Shown here: positions 10,824 through 22,010 of the stretch, piece after piece
Position numbering within the stretch: the first letter of the stretch is position 1
Layout of the letters: every line of letters begins with the position of its first letter
NCBI GenBank assembly: GCA_030847615.1
Contig: JAUMIR010000001.1
Location: 263,561,187 to 263,625,186 of the forward strand
Length of the DNA stretch: 64,000 bases
Origin: Gambelia wislizenii
Lineage: Eukaryota > Chordata > Lepidosauria > Squamata > Crotaphytidae
Direction: 5' to 3'
Translations under genes and position numbers: made by a program
The notes under the pieces: model-generated
Databases searched by the model: none
The model's input: only the letters and a program-made list of their open reading frames with translations
Told to the model about the DNA's origin: nothing

Positions 10824-11433
10824 GGACTTTATCAGACATGGCAAATATGGCATCATAACGATGTCTAATGAACATGAAAGAGTGCACATATCAGACGACA
10901 TCGTGATTTTGCAATTATGCGTAGGGAATAAGGTGTTCTTTTTTATTGATGGGCCAAGCCATCAATAGATGTCCCATGACACTTTTTTGCCAGTATTGCC
11001 AACGTTTGAAAATGTGTGCCATTGTCCTCTCATGATTACATCATCAATGGGCAGTCCCGCAAGAACACTTCTGCATGAGAACATGAAAGCCAAGTAGGGG
11101 ATGCTCTTTTTGTAAACCTCCCTGGTTTACTTTGAAGTTTTAAAGAATGTTTCTGTGCTTGTGCATAAGTCTTGTGTCTTTATTTTTCTGTATTTTTTAT
11201 TTTTACTATGCTTACGTTTTCTTGCTAGAATTGCTGAGATCACGAACACAGAAGTAAACAGAGATCTGTCTGTGCTCCAGTAAAGCCTGGGCTGCTTGTT
11301 GATGCTATTGAAGGTAGGTCTGATTTAAAGGGTTGTTGTTTTGTTTTGTTTTGCTTTGCTTTTTTGCTGGCGGAAAAACACTGCAAAATATGGTGGGAAA
11401 GAAACATTTATGGAGGGTCATCTGATAAAGTCC
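10824..11433 (+). mobile_element. Non-autonomous DNA transposon, family A copy 1
   Basis: Terminal inverted repeats are GGACTTTATCAGACATGG on the left and TCTGATAAAGTCC on the right, flanked by TAT and TAC (a near-match 3-bp duplication). The interior shares ATTGATGGGCCAAGCCATCA, CTCCCTGGTTTACTTTGAAG and TTTCCCACCATATTTTGC-type blocks with the copies at 15694, 32594, 42620 and 52029. It contains no transposase. The 3-bp duplications of this family (TTA at 42620) would suit a PIF/Harbinger-like transposase, but that is inference. Confidence 0.75.
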
Positions 11434-11502
11434 TACATCAGCTACTTGGTTAAGTATACTAAGTATGCTTAAAGATATAGGCATGATCAAAATCTTATAG
11501 AA

Positions 11503-11600
11503 CTTTTAAGAATCTTGTAGCACTTTTAAGACTAATCGAGAGAAAGAAGTTGGTAGCATACACTTCTGTAGACTTAGGACAACTTCATCAGATGCATAAA
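11503..11600 (+). repeat. Half-copy of hairpin repeat seen at 35289-35446
   Basis: It has CTTGTAGCACTTTTAAGACT, then AGAGAAAGAAGTTGGTAGCA, then CTTCATCAGATGCATAAAG. This matches one arm of the palindromic element at 35.3 kb and a sequence class common in reptile genomes. Confidence 0.5.
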
Positions 11601-12711
11601 GTACCTAGAAACAGACATTCATAGCTATGAATGAGCAGGGTATATGCATGAATAGAAATAGAAACACAAAACTTGCAGGTATGGTTATGAGGTGACAAGT
11701 TCAGTTTTAACGATAGCCTTTGGGGGACAAACACAGGAGGGAAAATCTTGTCTAAAGCAGTGGAATATGGTGTGATGCAGTTGGAGGAACCAATTTAACA
11801 GGTCACCTTTTTGTTTCTCAGCCAGCATCATCCTGCATTCCAATAACTCCCTCCACCATTCATATGGTTATCTACTTACCTTGGTTTTGGGCAACATCTT
11901 TCCTCCTGCATTCATCCAGCAACAACCATCACCAAAACTGAACTTGTTGCCTCATGACCACACCCAGAGTTTTGCATTCCCCCCCCCATGCATTTGAATG
12001 TAAACATGATTTTTCCCATGGATCAGAGGGGCTTCAGACAACCTATTAAGTGGTACATTCAGCTAATAATGATATGGGTATGCTGGTATGTGCTTCTCCA
12101 AACAAAAGCTGCATATGCAAAATAAATGGCAACAAAGGGACCACTAAAAAGTAAAATTGAAACAGGGAAAGAAGCATTTCCTGGCCAGAAAGGTCAGTTG
12201 ATCACCTAGCCCAGGGAGCCTCCCGACCTCTTCCACACCGACATCACTGTGGAGGGCACTCCACACATACAGGCATGAATATCTGGATTTTCTGTTCAAA
12301 TCTGGAGTAAATACTAACTCTTTTAGGTCCAGGTTAAAGCCCTGGAGTGCTGAAAAGACACAGATTTGAGCTGTATGGACAGCTTGCTGTGAAAATAAGG
12401 TGAGGTCGTTTTATTTGGTCCAAATAGACAAACCCTTAATTTCATTATTGGGATATTTGTTATGGCTTCCATCCCAAAGAATTCTGGTTATCCTACTGTG
12501 ATAAAAAGTAATGGCAATTATTCTTTGAACATTTCCCAACAGAACTACAATTTCCCAAGATACAGTGAAAAAGAGAAGGAGCTCTTTAAAAAAAAAAAAT
12601 CTAAGACTGGAGTTACAAAGGCATATACACAGTTTTGGTCCTGTACACATACTGAAGCTGGTAGTTTACTGTGTTAGCCTATTGCTTGTGCCTTTTCAAA
12701 GTATTCAGTTA
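11601..12711. other. No recognised gene
   Basis: No coding motifs are visible. A short A-run lies at 12588-12599. Confidence 0.4.
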
Positions 12712-12899
12712 TAGCACTTAAGGATTTCACCTTCATGTGCCATAGCTGCATCCTACAGAATCTTGGGATTTGTAGTTTGGTTGGAGGCACCAAAGGAGCT
12801 CCCTGGCTGAGAATTCCAATGACCCCTCCCTAAATTGCCAATTTCAGGATTCCATAGGATGGAACCATGGCAGTTCAACTGAAATCATAGTGCTGTAAT
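12712..12899. mobile_element. Palindromic MITE-like element (degenerate)
   Basis: The left half (CATAGCTGCATCCTACAGAA, then GGGATTTGTAGTTTGG) and the right half (CAATTTCAGGATTCC, then ACCATGGCAGTTCAACTG) are inverted relatives. Layout and wording resemble the 206-bp element at 43135-43340. No target duplication can be read. Confidence 0.5.
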
Positions 12900-12932
12900 T
12901 GTTTGTTTGTTTGCTTGTTTGTTTGTTTGTTT
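12900..12932 (+). repeat. (TTTG)n microsatellite
   Basis: About eight TTTG units with one interruption. Confidence 0.9.
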
Positions 12933-13336
12933 TGCTGCCTTTCTCCAGGTGTGAGACCCAAGGCGGCTCACAAACAATAAAACAAAATTAGTTAAAAATA
13001 TAACAATAAAATTAAAATGCAACTAAAAGACCATAATTTTAAATCATAAATTAAACAGTATAAAAGCATTAGAAACATACAAAAGTTAAAACATGAGTGC
13101 CGACCCATCCTCACGAGAAGGCTCCCTGCAAGGAATTGTTCATTAAAAGCCTGCTTGAACAAGAAAGTATTTGTCTGACAGTGAAAGGAGAGCAGAAAGT
13201 CCAGTCTAGGCTCCTATGGAAGGGAATTCCACAGGGTGGGAGCAGCCACTGAGAAGGCTCTCTCCTGTGTCTTCCCCAAAGAGACTTGTGATGGTGGTGG
13301 GACCAAGAGGATCTTCCTCTGAGGATTTTAAGACAC
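12933..13336 (-). mobile_element. 3' end of a LINE/SINE family with AAGCCGCCTTG-type tail
   Basis: Read on the minus strand the end is TGAGCCGCCTTGGGTCTCAC followed by a GGAGAAAGGC block, the common tail also seen at 36965-37142. Upstream (plus-strand right) is the segment with CCACAGGGTGGGAGCAGCCA and GAGAAGGCTCTCTCCTGTGT, which parallels 48530-48700. The clade of the parent LINE cannot be settled by eye. Confidence 0.55.
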
Positions 13337-13535
13337 TTGTTGTTGCACACCTTCAAGTTGTTTCTGACCTTTGGCAACCATAAAGCAAACCAATTGCAGG
13401 GTTTCTTGGAAAGATTAGTTCAGAGGAGGCTTGCCTTTGAGGCTCTGAGGCTGAGAGTGTGCAACTTGCCCGAAGTTTCCAGTGGGGATTCAAATCCTGG
13501 TCTCCACGTTCAAACCACTACACTATGCTGTCTCA
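13337..13535 (-). mobile_element. Sauria-type SINE, diverged
   Basis: On the minus strand the tRNA-like head ends in an internal promoter B-box-like GGATTTGAATCCC (plus GGGGATTCAAATCC). This is followed by CTCAGCCTC, and by a tail resembling the BovB end: plus strand TTGTTGTTGCACACCTTCAA, then GTTTCTGACCTTTGGCAACC. A tRNA-derived head and BovB-derived tail define Sauria SINEs. It is older than the copy at 29271. Confidence 0.8.
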
Positions 13536-13537
13536 AA

Positions 13538-14045
13538 AGGCTTGTCTACATGGGAAATCTACCACATCTTGCCCACATCTTGGAGCCCTGCAATCATGAT
13601 GACACAGGCCATTTGCCCCATTTTGCCCCTGGGCAGTCCTCACAACCCAAGCAAGATGGGGCCACAATGGGGCGGGGGGGCAGACGAGCTAAGGCCAGAT
13701 AAAACATTTTAAAATAATACCTGTTTAAATGCATTCCAGCTGGTCGCAGGAGCCCATTCTGGCATGCCACCCTATTGTTACAGGTGCCCTTTGCCTTGCT
13801 CTTCTATAGCGAAGAAGGGGGCCTGCAGCATGTGGCCAAGGAGTTTTGCTCATGTGCTGCCGGCCTGCTTCCTGACATCACAGAACATGACACAGAGAGC
13901 AGTGGCAGTGACTGGAGGGATGGGCTAGCATGCTTGTCTGGATTCTGGCCCATTTTATCCAGGTAACAGGGAAGGAACAGGCCTAATCCATTAGCAAAAT
14001 ACTCCAGTGGAGAAGCAGAGTATTTTGGCCCATGTAGATGAGCCC
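13538..14045. mobile_element. Non-autonomous DNA transposon, family D copy 1
   Basis: The ends are AGGCTTGTCTACATGGG and CCCATGTAGATGAGCCC, inverted to one another. The interior has TCTTGGAGCCCTGCAATCAT and CCATTTTGCCCCTGGGCAGT, shared with 18221-18755. There is no transposase. The termini resemble family C (GGGCTTGTCTA), so one transposase may have served both (inference). Confidence 0.7.
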
Positions 14046-14078
14046 AAAGACTCTAGCAGGTTTATATAGGAAGATACA

Positions 14079-14707
14079 GGTGTTGTCTAGACAATGAAAA
14101 AATTCCTCATGGAATGCGAGGAGAATACTTTTTGTCCTAAAGAGATCCTGTGGTGATTTGCCATTTTCAGAAGGCAGTGGGCCAAAAACTGCAAAAACTA
14201 TCAAGAAAAAAGCTTTTCCTGTATTTTAAAAAATAATGTGAGAAAATGCATATTAGCACTCATTAGGACAATTGATTCACTTTGCTGCACATGCTCAGAG
14301 AGAGCGGAATTTGAGATCAGATTGGTCAGACATGTGCAGGGGGTGGGCTTTCTGGCAAGGCAGCGCCAGATGTGCCCTCTTAGATTTTCGTGTTGCGATC
14401 ATACGATTTTTCTTATTTTTTATTTTTTTTTTTTTGCTTTGCCTAGGTGCCCCATTTTTTTTAAAGCAGAAGGTCACACCTGTGCACCTTTGCTTAATGT
14501 TAAAAAATATACTGTGCAGTGGTGGCAATGTATAACACAATAACTTACAGCTGCCATCTTGATTCACAGGCATGTGAATTTCAAACACAGATAGCTTCTC
14601 AGCCTATTGGTTTTGCTGAAAGACTGTAAAGACAAAAAAGAATGCTGCTATGAATTTGCAATAATGCCCAGGAATGAGCATTATATTCTTCCATCTAGAC
14701 TAGTCCC
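14079..14707 (+). mobile_element. Non-autonomous DNA transposon, family C copy 1
   Basis: The left end TTGTCTAGACAATGAAAAAA and right end CATCTAGACTAGTCCC are inverted. The interior has GAGGAGAATACTTTTTGTCC, GATCAGATTGGTCAGACATG and CAAAGCAAAAA-type tracts, shared with 30018-30661 (same orientation) and 24676-25264 (opposite). No transposase is encoded. Confidence 0.7.
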
Positions 14708-15302
14708 TGGTCTTTCAAACAATCTGGACCTAAACCATTTTGTTTAGTGTGAAAGTTTCCCTAGAAAATATATTCTGAGATGATACAGGTCACAAAAAAC
14801 ATTTATCTGCATAGTTATAACCAAGTCCCCCATGTCTAAATAATCACCTGACGTTGCCATCATTGCAACTTCACAATTTCTGTGTGATCTAGAACTATGT
14901 CTGCAGTGGAGGTGCACTCCTACCATGCAGTCCTTGGAGTTGCCATCTGTTCCCAGTTTTGTGGACTGTTCACATTTTGGGAGTGCTGCCCATTATAATT
15001 ATGGGGGGGGATTATTATGAACAGAATATGTCCGTATTATCTGTCAAAGCAGAAATCAGTGTTTGAGCCAACTTCAGCTGTGCTGCCTTCAGTTTCAAAA
15101 TTATGTGCTGAGATAGTGTGGGGGGGAGGTGTTTCTAAAAGGAAGTTAAAAAGCAACAGTAAGAATTATGTTGTTGTTTTTCAAATATCAGCTAAAGGGT
15201 AAGTTGTTTTTGTTAAAATATAATGCAGAGTGTTGTTTCTTTTTCATATGGCACCACAACTCCCCAAACTGCAATTGCAAGAGAGGATAATAAGGGTTTA
15301 TA
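14708..15302. other. No recognised gene
   Basis: Nothing recognisable beyond a short G-run near 15004-15010. Confidence 0.4.
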
Positions 15303-15470
15303 TCAGGGCTGAGCAATCTGTGGCCCTAAGGATTTAGGGGCAATCCATGGCAGGAATCATGTAGTCTTCCAGATGTTGTTGAACTACAACTCTCAGGATT
15401 CCTCAACATTGGCTACAGTGGCTAGAGCTGATAGGATTTGAAGTCCAACACCTTCTGGAGGGTCTTATGA
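15303..15470. mobile_element. Short MITE-like interspersed repeat
   Basis: It has CTGTGGCCCTAAGGATTTAG, GTTGAACTACAACTCTCAGG and TTTGAAGTCCAACACCTTCT, a palindromic wording (ACTACAACTCC against its complement) also seen in pieces at 30725-30870, 49150-49250 and 54980-55090. Such sequences are typical of reptile hAT-type MITEs. Edges are not resolved. Confidence 0.4.
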
Positions 15471-15693
15471 TTCCAATCCCTATCTTTAGTTGGATTTCAC
15501 ATGGCTCTTGGGCAAATTTACAAACTACTACAAGTGATGGAGTTTGGGCCTCTAGAAAACTTACAGTCCACCAGATAAAAAAGGAAGAGGGGGAAGGGAG
15601 GGAAAGGGGTGGGCTTACCTGTCCTGGACCCTCCTACCAGTCATTTTACTTACACCCAACACTGGCATATGGTCCCTGAATGACTGACTGACT

Positions 15694-16274
15694 GGATTTT
15701 ATCAGACGAGGGGAAAAAAGGCGCCAAAACAATGTGATAATGACATTACGGGTCATCATTATCAGATGACATTGTTCTTCTCCCATGGGTTGGCTGTCAA
15801 TTAGCCAATAATAGGGTGCCACTTTCAATTGATGGTTTAAGCCATCAATAGATCAGCAGTGCCAGCGTTTGAAACCTCTGGCCCTTTAAATCTTGTCACT
15901 GTAGAGTAAATGGCCAGATGGGGCACAGCACTTCCAAGTGAGATCGTGACATCTAGGTAAGTGACAAACTTCTAATGACCCTCCCTGGGTTACTTGGAAG
16001 TTTTAAAGTGTGTTTAGGTGCTTAGTGTAACTTAAAATGTTTTATTTTTTGTTTTATTTCTGAATTTCCCACAGAATCAACTCTCATGAGAATCCGCAGG
16101 ATTTCAGAAGAGGAAGTGAACAGAGCTCTGTTCACTTCCTCTTCATTTCCAGGGAAGCCATTGATGGGGAAAGAAGGTAGGTGTAGTGGGGGACATATTT
16201 TTGCTGGCATACAAATGTTATTTTCCCCCTGTGCTGGCAAAAGAATGTTTAATGGGGCTCGTCTGATAAAGTCC
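15694..16274 (+). mobile_element. Non-autonomous DNA transposon, family A copy 2
   Basis: The left end GGATTTTATCAGACGAGG (one change from the family end) and the right end CGTCTGATAAAGTCC are inverted. The interior carries GATGGTTTAAGCCATCAATA and CCCTGGGTTACTTGGAAG, as in the copy at 10824, in the same orientation. A local inverted pair, GAAGAGGAAGTGAACAGAGC and GCTCTGTTCACTTCCTCTTC (16107-16144), lies in its right half. No transposase is encoded. Confidence 0.7.
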
Positions 16275-17404
16275 TTTGAGGCAATGCAGTCTTTGACATT
16301 TTGCTGTTGTTTTTTAAATGTTTGTTTGTTAGATATGTACTCTGTTATGCTTCCCTATAAAAGAGGGAATTCAAAGTGGTTTAATCACACTCATATAATT
16401 GATAACAATCCTAGGCATGTCTACTCAGAAGCAAGCCCTCTTAAGGTAATGGGATTTCCTGCCAGCACATAAGTATGTACAGGATCTCAGCCATAGCTTT
16501 GATGGCTTTTGAAAAGACCCAGCTTTCCCAATATGGTGACTTCCCATACATTAAACTACAAGTTCCCTTATTCTTAAACACAACATATTTGTGGTAGTGG
16601 TGACGTACGGAGACAATACTCCAAAACACTTGAAAAAGGAGTTTGGAGCAGATTGAAGGAGCTGGTTTATGGAAGGATTGGTCTATTAAGAGCTGTTACC
16701 TATGACAGTGATGGGTCCATCAATGACAAGTAGATAAAGATAGGTCTATCAAGCGCTGTTAGCAATGATAACTGTTCACCTTAGTGAAAGAAAATATATC
16801 TTCTGATAGGAAAGGGGATGTATATCAGGAGGTAACAATGCAACATGCATTGATGTTGATCATTCTGGAGAGAGCCAGTGTGGTTGGTGTCATGATTAGA
16901 GTATTCAACTGGGACACAGGAGATTGTTGAACCAACCCTTACGTAAATCCTACCAATTCAGTGTGCCTGCCCTAATTAGGACTAACCATACGAGTCATGC
17001 CATTAATAAATAAATAACATTTGAGAGGCAGAATATTTAACTAGGTGCACTGGGGGTTCTAACTCTCAAACAACAGTTCTCTGGTATGCTTGCGTAAGCA
17101 GTGCTGTAGCTGAAGCACAGTGACTTTGTTTCTGGAAAGCTCTACAGAGCTGGCTGATCATGCTGTATTAGCTGATAGGAACACCTTCTCTGTGTCAAGA
17201 GAAATTGCCAAGCACAGATGCTGTTTCAGAAGCTCTGATGGCAGTTGCTCCTTCTGTGCAGGCATGGACACATTTAGCTTTCCAGGCTAAACTGGTATTG
17301 CAAATGAGATTAATAGCCAATATGCTATCTTTTATTATTAATAATATAAATACTATAATGTATATAGTAATAATATACTATATCACAAATATTATAAAAT
17401 ACCT
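16275..17404. other. No gene; possible SINE head remnant near 16871
   Basis: The segment 16871-16935 (GAGCCAGTGTGGTTGGTGT, then GGAGATTGTTGAACC) resembles the head of a Sauria-type SINE without its tail. The rest is unassigned. Confidence 0.35.
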
Positions 17405-17434
17405 TCCCTCCTTCCCTCTCTCTCCCTAAACACA

Positions 17435-17490
17435 TACTATTATTATATTTATTATATTATATTATATTATATTATATTATATTATTTATA
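17435..17490. repeat. (ATATT)n microsatellite
   Basis: Tandem TATTA/ATATT pentamers within an AT-rich run that starts near 17325. Confidence 0.9.
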
Positions 17491-18220
17491 TACTATTGAA
17501 ACACTTCAGATTTTAGAAAATATTGTAATTGGTCCTGAGAACTAAATAAAAGTCTGGATGGAGAAATCTGACAACCTACAAAGTATGGAGTATGCTTAAA
17601 TCCTACTTGCTTTGAAATGTTCATTTCTTTTATTTTTGCTTCCTTTGAATTGCCTGTTTCATTTCCAGTTGTTGGGATTGCATTTGTTTCATTTCTGCCT
17701 TAACTCAGTGGAAGCCCCAGACAGTGTTCTACTGCATATGCCAGTGGGGGGATTTCTGCCCCCTAAGGCTAATTGCAGCAATTGGAAGGGGAAACTTTCC
17801 CCAGGTCCAGGCTGGGAAAGGATAGGCCAAATGTCCTCTCACTGGCCAAATCAGTCCTGATGAACGTCACCCACAAACAAGCAACACTGGTATCACTGGC
17901 ATCATTGTGATTACTGTTGTTTGTGGTGTTGCTGTTGTTATTGTTGTTAACCTGGCATGCCTTCTAATTATGGTTTTTGTGTAATGATGTGAAAATCTGT
18001 CAGCTTTGCTTTGTTTCATTTCAGACCATTTAATATCTTAGGTTCCTTCTGTCTATGATACAATATGAAAACAATGTTCCCCATTTACCTCACCCAAATT
18101 CAATAGTAAACTACTGTATTCCCAATATGAAGAAGACCATTTGCCGACCGTATAGGTCTCAAAGATGAGGAGCCTCTCAGGAAAAAGAGGCAGCAATCCT
18201 AAATCAGCACCATAATCCTG
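17491..18220. other. No recognised gene
   Basis: Unassigned sequence with a short GTTGTT run near 17925-17950. Confidence 0.4.
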
Positions 18221-18755
18221 GGGCTTGTCTAGGTGGGCTGTTTACCCTGGCTTCCCCCTGTCTTGGAGCCCTGCAGTCCAAACAACACAGCTCTCTTGCC
18301 CCATTTCACCTCTGGGTAGTCCTGGCAATGCCCATGGCAAAGCTGGGGGCAAGCTGGGGTAAACCTATTTGAAACATTTTAAATAAATACCCAGGAAAAA
18401 CCACTGCATGCAGGAAACCCCGGATGGGTCTGGCATGGGAACACAGGGTCCGTACCTGCAAGCCAGCCTATATGACTCAATGCCTCCACTAGAGTCACTC
18501 TGCAGCCAGGAAGGAGGTGCCCAGCATATGATAAAGGCCCTCTGCATGTGACAAGCCTTGATCACATGCTGAGGGCCTCCTTTCAGGCTTCAGAGAGTAC
18601 AGTGTCCAACAGTGGGGGAGGCACCATCCGATGCCAGCTGGTGTGTGCATGCAAACTTCTGCCTGTTTTGTCATGGTAACAGGGGGGAAACAGGCCAGAT
18701 CTGGGGTCAGAATATGCCAGCCGGAAGCTGGCGTATTCTGGCAAGTCTAGACAAG
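18221..18755. mobile_element. Non-autonomous DNA transposon, family D copy 2
   Basis: It begins GGGCTTGTCTAGGTGGGCTG and ends near CTGGCAAGTCTAGACAAG. The interior TCTTGGAGCCCTGCAGTCC and CCATTTCACCTCTGGGTAGT match 13538-14045. The right end is blurred by a short duplication of AAGTCTAGAC. No transposase is encoded. Confidence 0.65.
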
Positions 18756-20103
18756 TCTAGACACAGTTGACTACACTTTCTTACAAAAAACTGACTGAAA
18801 CACAGTTCTCCCTGATCCCTAGCCTAACATCAATTTTAGCCCAGAGTCCCCTTGAACTGGACAGAGTTGGAGAGACAATTCTTCCCCATCTTTCTCAGTT
18901 TCCCCCCAGCTCATATGATTCACGTGATTCTCACTGGGAACCAAAGGAACTCCAAATCCAGGTCACTCAGTTTAACTGGATTACAGAGCAGCCAGTCTGT
19001 TCTCAGTGAATTCTCTGTTGAGAAAAACAAAATATGATTCATATACAGAAAAGCATATGTTCAGAGACAACAGGGTGCTATCAAATTGCATCAATAAGTA
19101 AAGTGGAACATAATCTTCCCCACCCTAGCATGTCAAAAAAAGAAAAAGGGGGAAAAAAAAGATCCATCATAACTTACTCCCCTTTGGGCATATTTTGTCT
19201 TTACAAGCAGCTGCTAATTCTCCAGCAGAAGTTATGAAGAAGAGGAGAGCGTGATTTATTGTAGTTTAAAACTGAAATTATTTCCTACTTGTGAGAGATT
19301 GGAATACTTTTTTCTTTTTAAAGGCAGCTATTTGTGCATCCTTTATTCACGCGCCCCTCTCTCCTTTTCACCTCTTTCCCTAACATGTTCACTCTGGGGA
19401 TGGTTAGGAGGCACATAACAGTATTTACTTTAACCAACTGAATGAACGAATGATTCCTCAGAGTATCTTGAGGAAAGTGCAGAAAAGAATTGCTTATCGA
19501 GGCCATGTCTAATTAGAGATCAAAACGTTACTTCTAGACATTTCATCAAAAATGTAAATAGCTATCAGTACCAGTCCAATGGCTTTGTTTTGTTTTGTCT
19601 TTAATTAGCTCCATGCAAACTCCTTGAAGTTAGAAGACAGTGTGGTCTTCAGCTGTAGATTGCACAGCCTACCCCTTAGCTCCATGCTGATGTTCTCTTT
19701 GAACTGGTTTCCCAGAGGGGTGAGGGGGGTTTTATCTGGTGGTCTAAATGTTACATTTACATTTGTTCTTCTTTTCTGCTAATAGACTGTAATGTTTCAA
19801 TGATAAAAGGGGCAATCACCAAAGTTCGAAGTCTAAGGAACAAAGACCTCCGTGTTCTGGAAGAATATAAGGATAGAATGAAAGGCAACATGTTAATTTG
19901 AGCTCAGCCATTCTAGAAGGGAATATATCCTGTAAGGTTTGCCCTCCCTTCTTCTTTTTCTGTTGTTGAATTGCAGACAAAATCTCTTAAGCAGTAGTGG
20001 AAAGAATATTTGTAAATATTGAATCCCAGATGAAAAAGAGCTTTCCCAAGTGTGAGGAAAGCGATAGTAAAGAGAATCCTGGATGGATGAATCCAAAAAC
20101 AAA
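18756..20103. other. No recognised gene
   Basis: I see no domain-bearing frame and no clear element in this 1.3-kb stretch. Confidence 0.4.
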
Positions 20104-20294
20104 AACCCGCACACAGCATTTTTGTTCAGAAAACAGATTTTTTCTGTACAGCAATGTTATTTACTACATAGAAGCCAAATTTCCTGCATAGGAAACATGG
20201 TTTTCTCAACAAGAAACATGGTTTTATGTACAGAAAACAACATTTTTGCACAGAAAATGCTGTTTTCTTGGCAAAAAGTGATTTTTTTCACAGA
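20104..20294. repeat. Minisatellite, about 20-21-bp unit, A-tract/T-tract
   Basis: About nine degenerate units follow the pattern GCACAGAAAACATGGTTTTCT: an A-rich half then a T-rich half, spaced every 20-21 bp. Well-preserved units are near 20190-20225 and 20235-20275. A related short array lies at 53696-53790. A period of about two DNA helical turns with phased A-tracts predicts intrinsic curvature (inference). The frames across it are artefacts. Confidence 0.65.
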
Positions 20295-20807
20295 ATAAAT
20301 CACAAACTGCGAATAATCTGGAAAAACTGTGCAGTTTTCAAGGGTGTTCTTGCAGTGTGTGGGGTGAAGTTCTTTAATTATGAATTCTTGCACACAATAA
20401 TGAAGTTTGTGAAGATTTACATCCCCACTCCCTACCCAAACCTGTTGTTTCCCAGACTGGATTCAGAGGTTGCAATGTTGGGGAAGAACAACAAATTTAA
20501 ATACCAGTTTGTGGCAGACAATGCAAGGAGCCTTCTTGACAAAGAGATGTTAACTCCTATCCGATTTGTGTACCTTACTGGTGGTGAAAATCCCATAGAT
20601 CTGTTTTTCTCTGAGGAGTAGGAGACAGTAAAATCTGTTATTTTGAAAGACCCCTGCTGTTTATGGAATGCATGATGCATCAGCACAAACATTTCACATA
20701 ATGATGCCAAGAGTCAAGACAGAGCACCCTATGGTTTGGACCTACCCAGATTCAGAGTCTAAAAGTGCCATGAGATGGGCTGCTAATAGAAAACAGCAGC
20801 TGAAGTC
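20295..20807. other. No recognised gene
   Basis: Nothing recognised. A 131-residue frame through 20226-20621 begins in the minisatellite and shows no known motif. Confidence 0.4.
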
Positions 20808-20955
20808 TAAGGACTTTATCACACTACACTGTTATAATGCTATTATTCCACTTTAACTGCTATGACTGCCTCTCGTGGAATTCTGGGTTTGTAGTTTAGG
20901 GAGGCCTAAGAGCTCTCTGGTTGAGATTTCTTTCTAAATGCTCCTCCCTAAACTG
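20808..20955 (+). mobile_element. Half of a palindromic MITE
   Basis: It starts AAGGACTTTATCACACTACA and continues with CTTTAACTGCTATGACTGCC and AATTCTGGGTTTGTAGTTT. This wording is shared with the elements at 12712 and 43135, but the inverted second half is incomplete. Confidence 0.45.
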
Positions 20956-21164
20956 TATTTGGGATTAGCAACTGGAATTAGTCTGAGGACTTCATGGGAA
21001 GGCTGCTTAATCCTTCCCCTACCCTTCTCCATTCAAGAGCATCCCCACTCCCAGCAGTTTATCTTCCCTCAGGAAACTAAGGATAACTATGTAATTACAT
21101 ACACCAGGGTTCACTCCCAAATATGCAGGAGTGACTCAGCAATGAGGGGGAAAGTTTGTTTTTG

Positions 21165-21272
21165 TTCATTTTTGTTGTTGTTGTTGTTCTTTTTATCTAC
21201 TGCACACCACCTCAGAAATGCTGACATCAAGCAGCTTACACATTCTGTAAACAAACAAATAAATTGGAACTA
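21165..21272 (-). mobile_element. Short LINE/SINE tail fragment
   Basis: On the minus strand this reads as a TAAGCTGCTTGATGTCAGC-type tail ending in ATAAAAAGAACAACAACAAC. It is a diverged relative of the 36965-37142 tail family. Confidence 0.4.
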
Positions 21273-21379
21273 ATTGTGAGCTGTTACTAATCCAGCCCTG
21301 AGACAGGCTAAACCCACTGTCTCATGAGGAAAGCAAAGTATGGGTATTGTGAAAGGACTGCAGACTGATTTCAGCCTTT

Positions 21380-21710
21380 GGAGATTTTCAGACAGGCAAA
21401 AATCGCTCCTTGCCGCGCGAGCAGCCTCCCGAAACTGCTGCGCGGCAAGGGTCTTCTTCGGACGACGCTGTGCCTCTGGCGAAACCGTCCGTGTCACTTC
21501 CGTGAAGCTTGGGACGGCTCCGCATCATATTTCAAGCACGAAGGCTGCCCGTGCTTGAAATATGACGCGGAGCCGTCCCAAGCTTCACGGAAGTGACACG
21601 GACGGTTTCGCCAGAGGCACAGCGTCATCCGAAGAAGACCCTTGCCGCGCAGCAGTTTCGGGAGGCTGCTCGCGCGGCAAGGAGCGATTTTTGCCTGTCT
21701 GAAAATCTCC
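21380..21710. mobile_element. Near-perfect hairpin MITE, family B copy 1
   Basis: A 331-bp palindrome. The left arm from GGAGATTTTCAGACAGGC is the almost exact complement of the right arm ending GCCTGTCTGAAAATCTCC, with about a 10-nt loop near 21541-21550. It is flanked by TTT on both sides (possible 3-bp target duplication). The arms are CpG-rich (GCCGCGCGAGCAGCC). Overlapping frames on both strands are mirror images and not genes. The termini resemble those at 22893 and 41629. Confidence 0.9.
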
Positions 21711-22010
21711 TTTGTCTCTTCACTTTGGTTCTTAATGACAGAAAGAGTGCTATGATCCAAAATGACTTGAGCTGCCTTAGTAGCATACCCTCCAATATTT
21801 CACAGAGGAAAACTGGGACATGTAGGGCCAAACAACTTCAGTGTGTGGTCATGATGGGAAAAGTCATTAATGAAGAAGAACACACAAGCTAGGAGAAGCT
21901 ACTGCAATTTCCTTTTGTTACCTTATTTACTTGGGGTCCATGGAGACTCTCTAAAGTCCTAATATTAATTTGGGGAACTTAGCTAACTCAACTTGGCATG
22001 CAAGAGGCTG
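21711..22010. other. No gene; short repeat fragment near 21785
   Basis: The piece CATACCCTCCAATATTTCAC followed by GAAAACTGGGACATG looks like an interspersed fragment; a GGGAAACTGGGACATTTT echo lies at 23341. Confidence 0.35.

Noticed and set aside
21340..21831. Several arginine- and cysteine-rich frames on both strands
   Set aside because: They are mirror translations of the hairpin MITE at 21380-21710.
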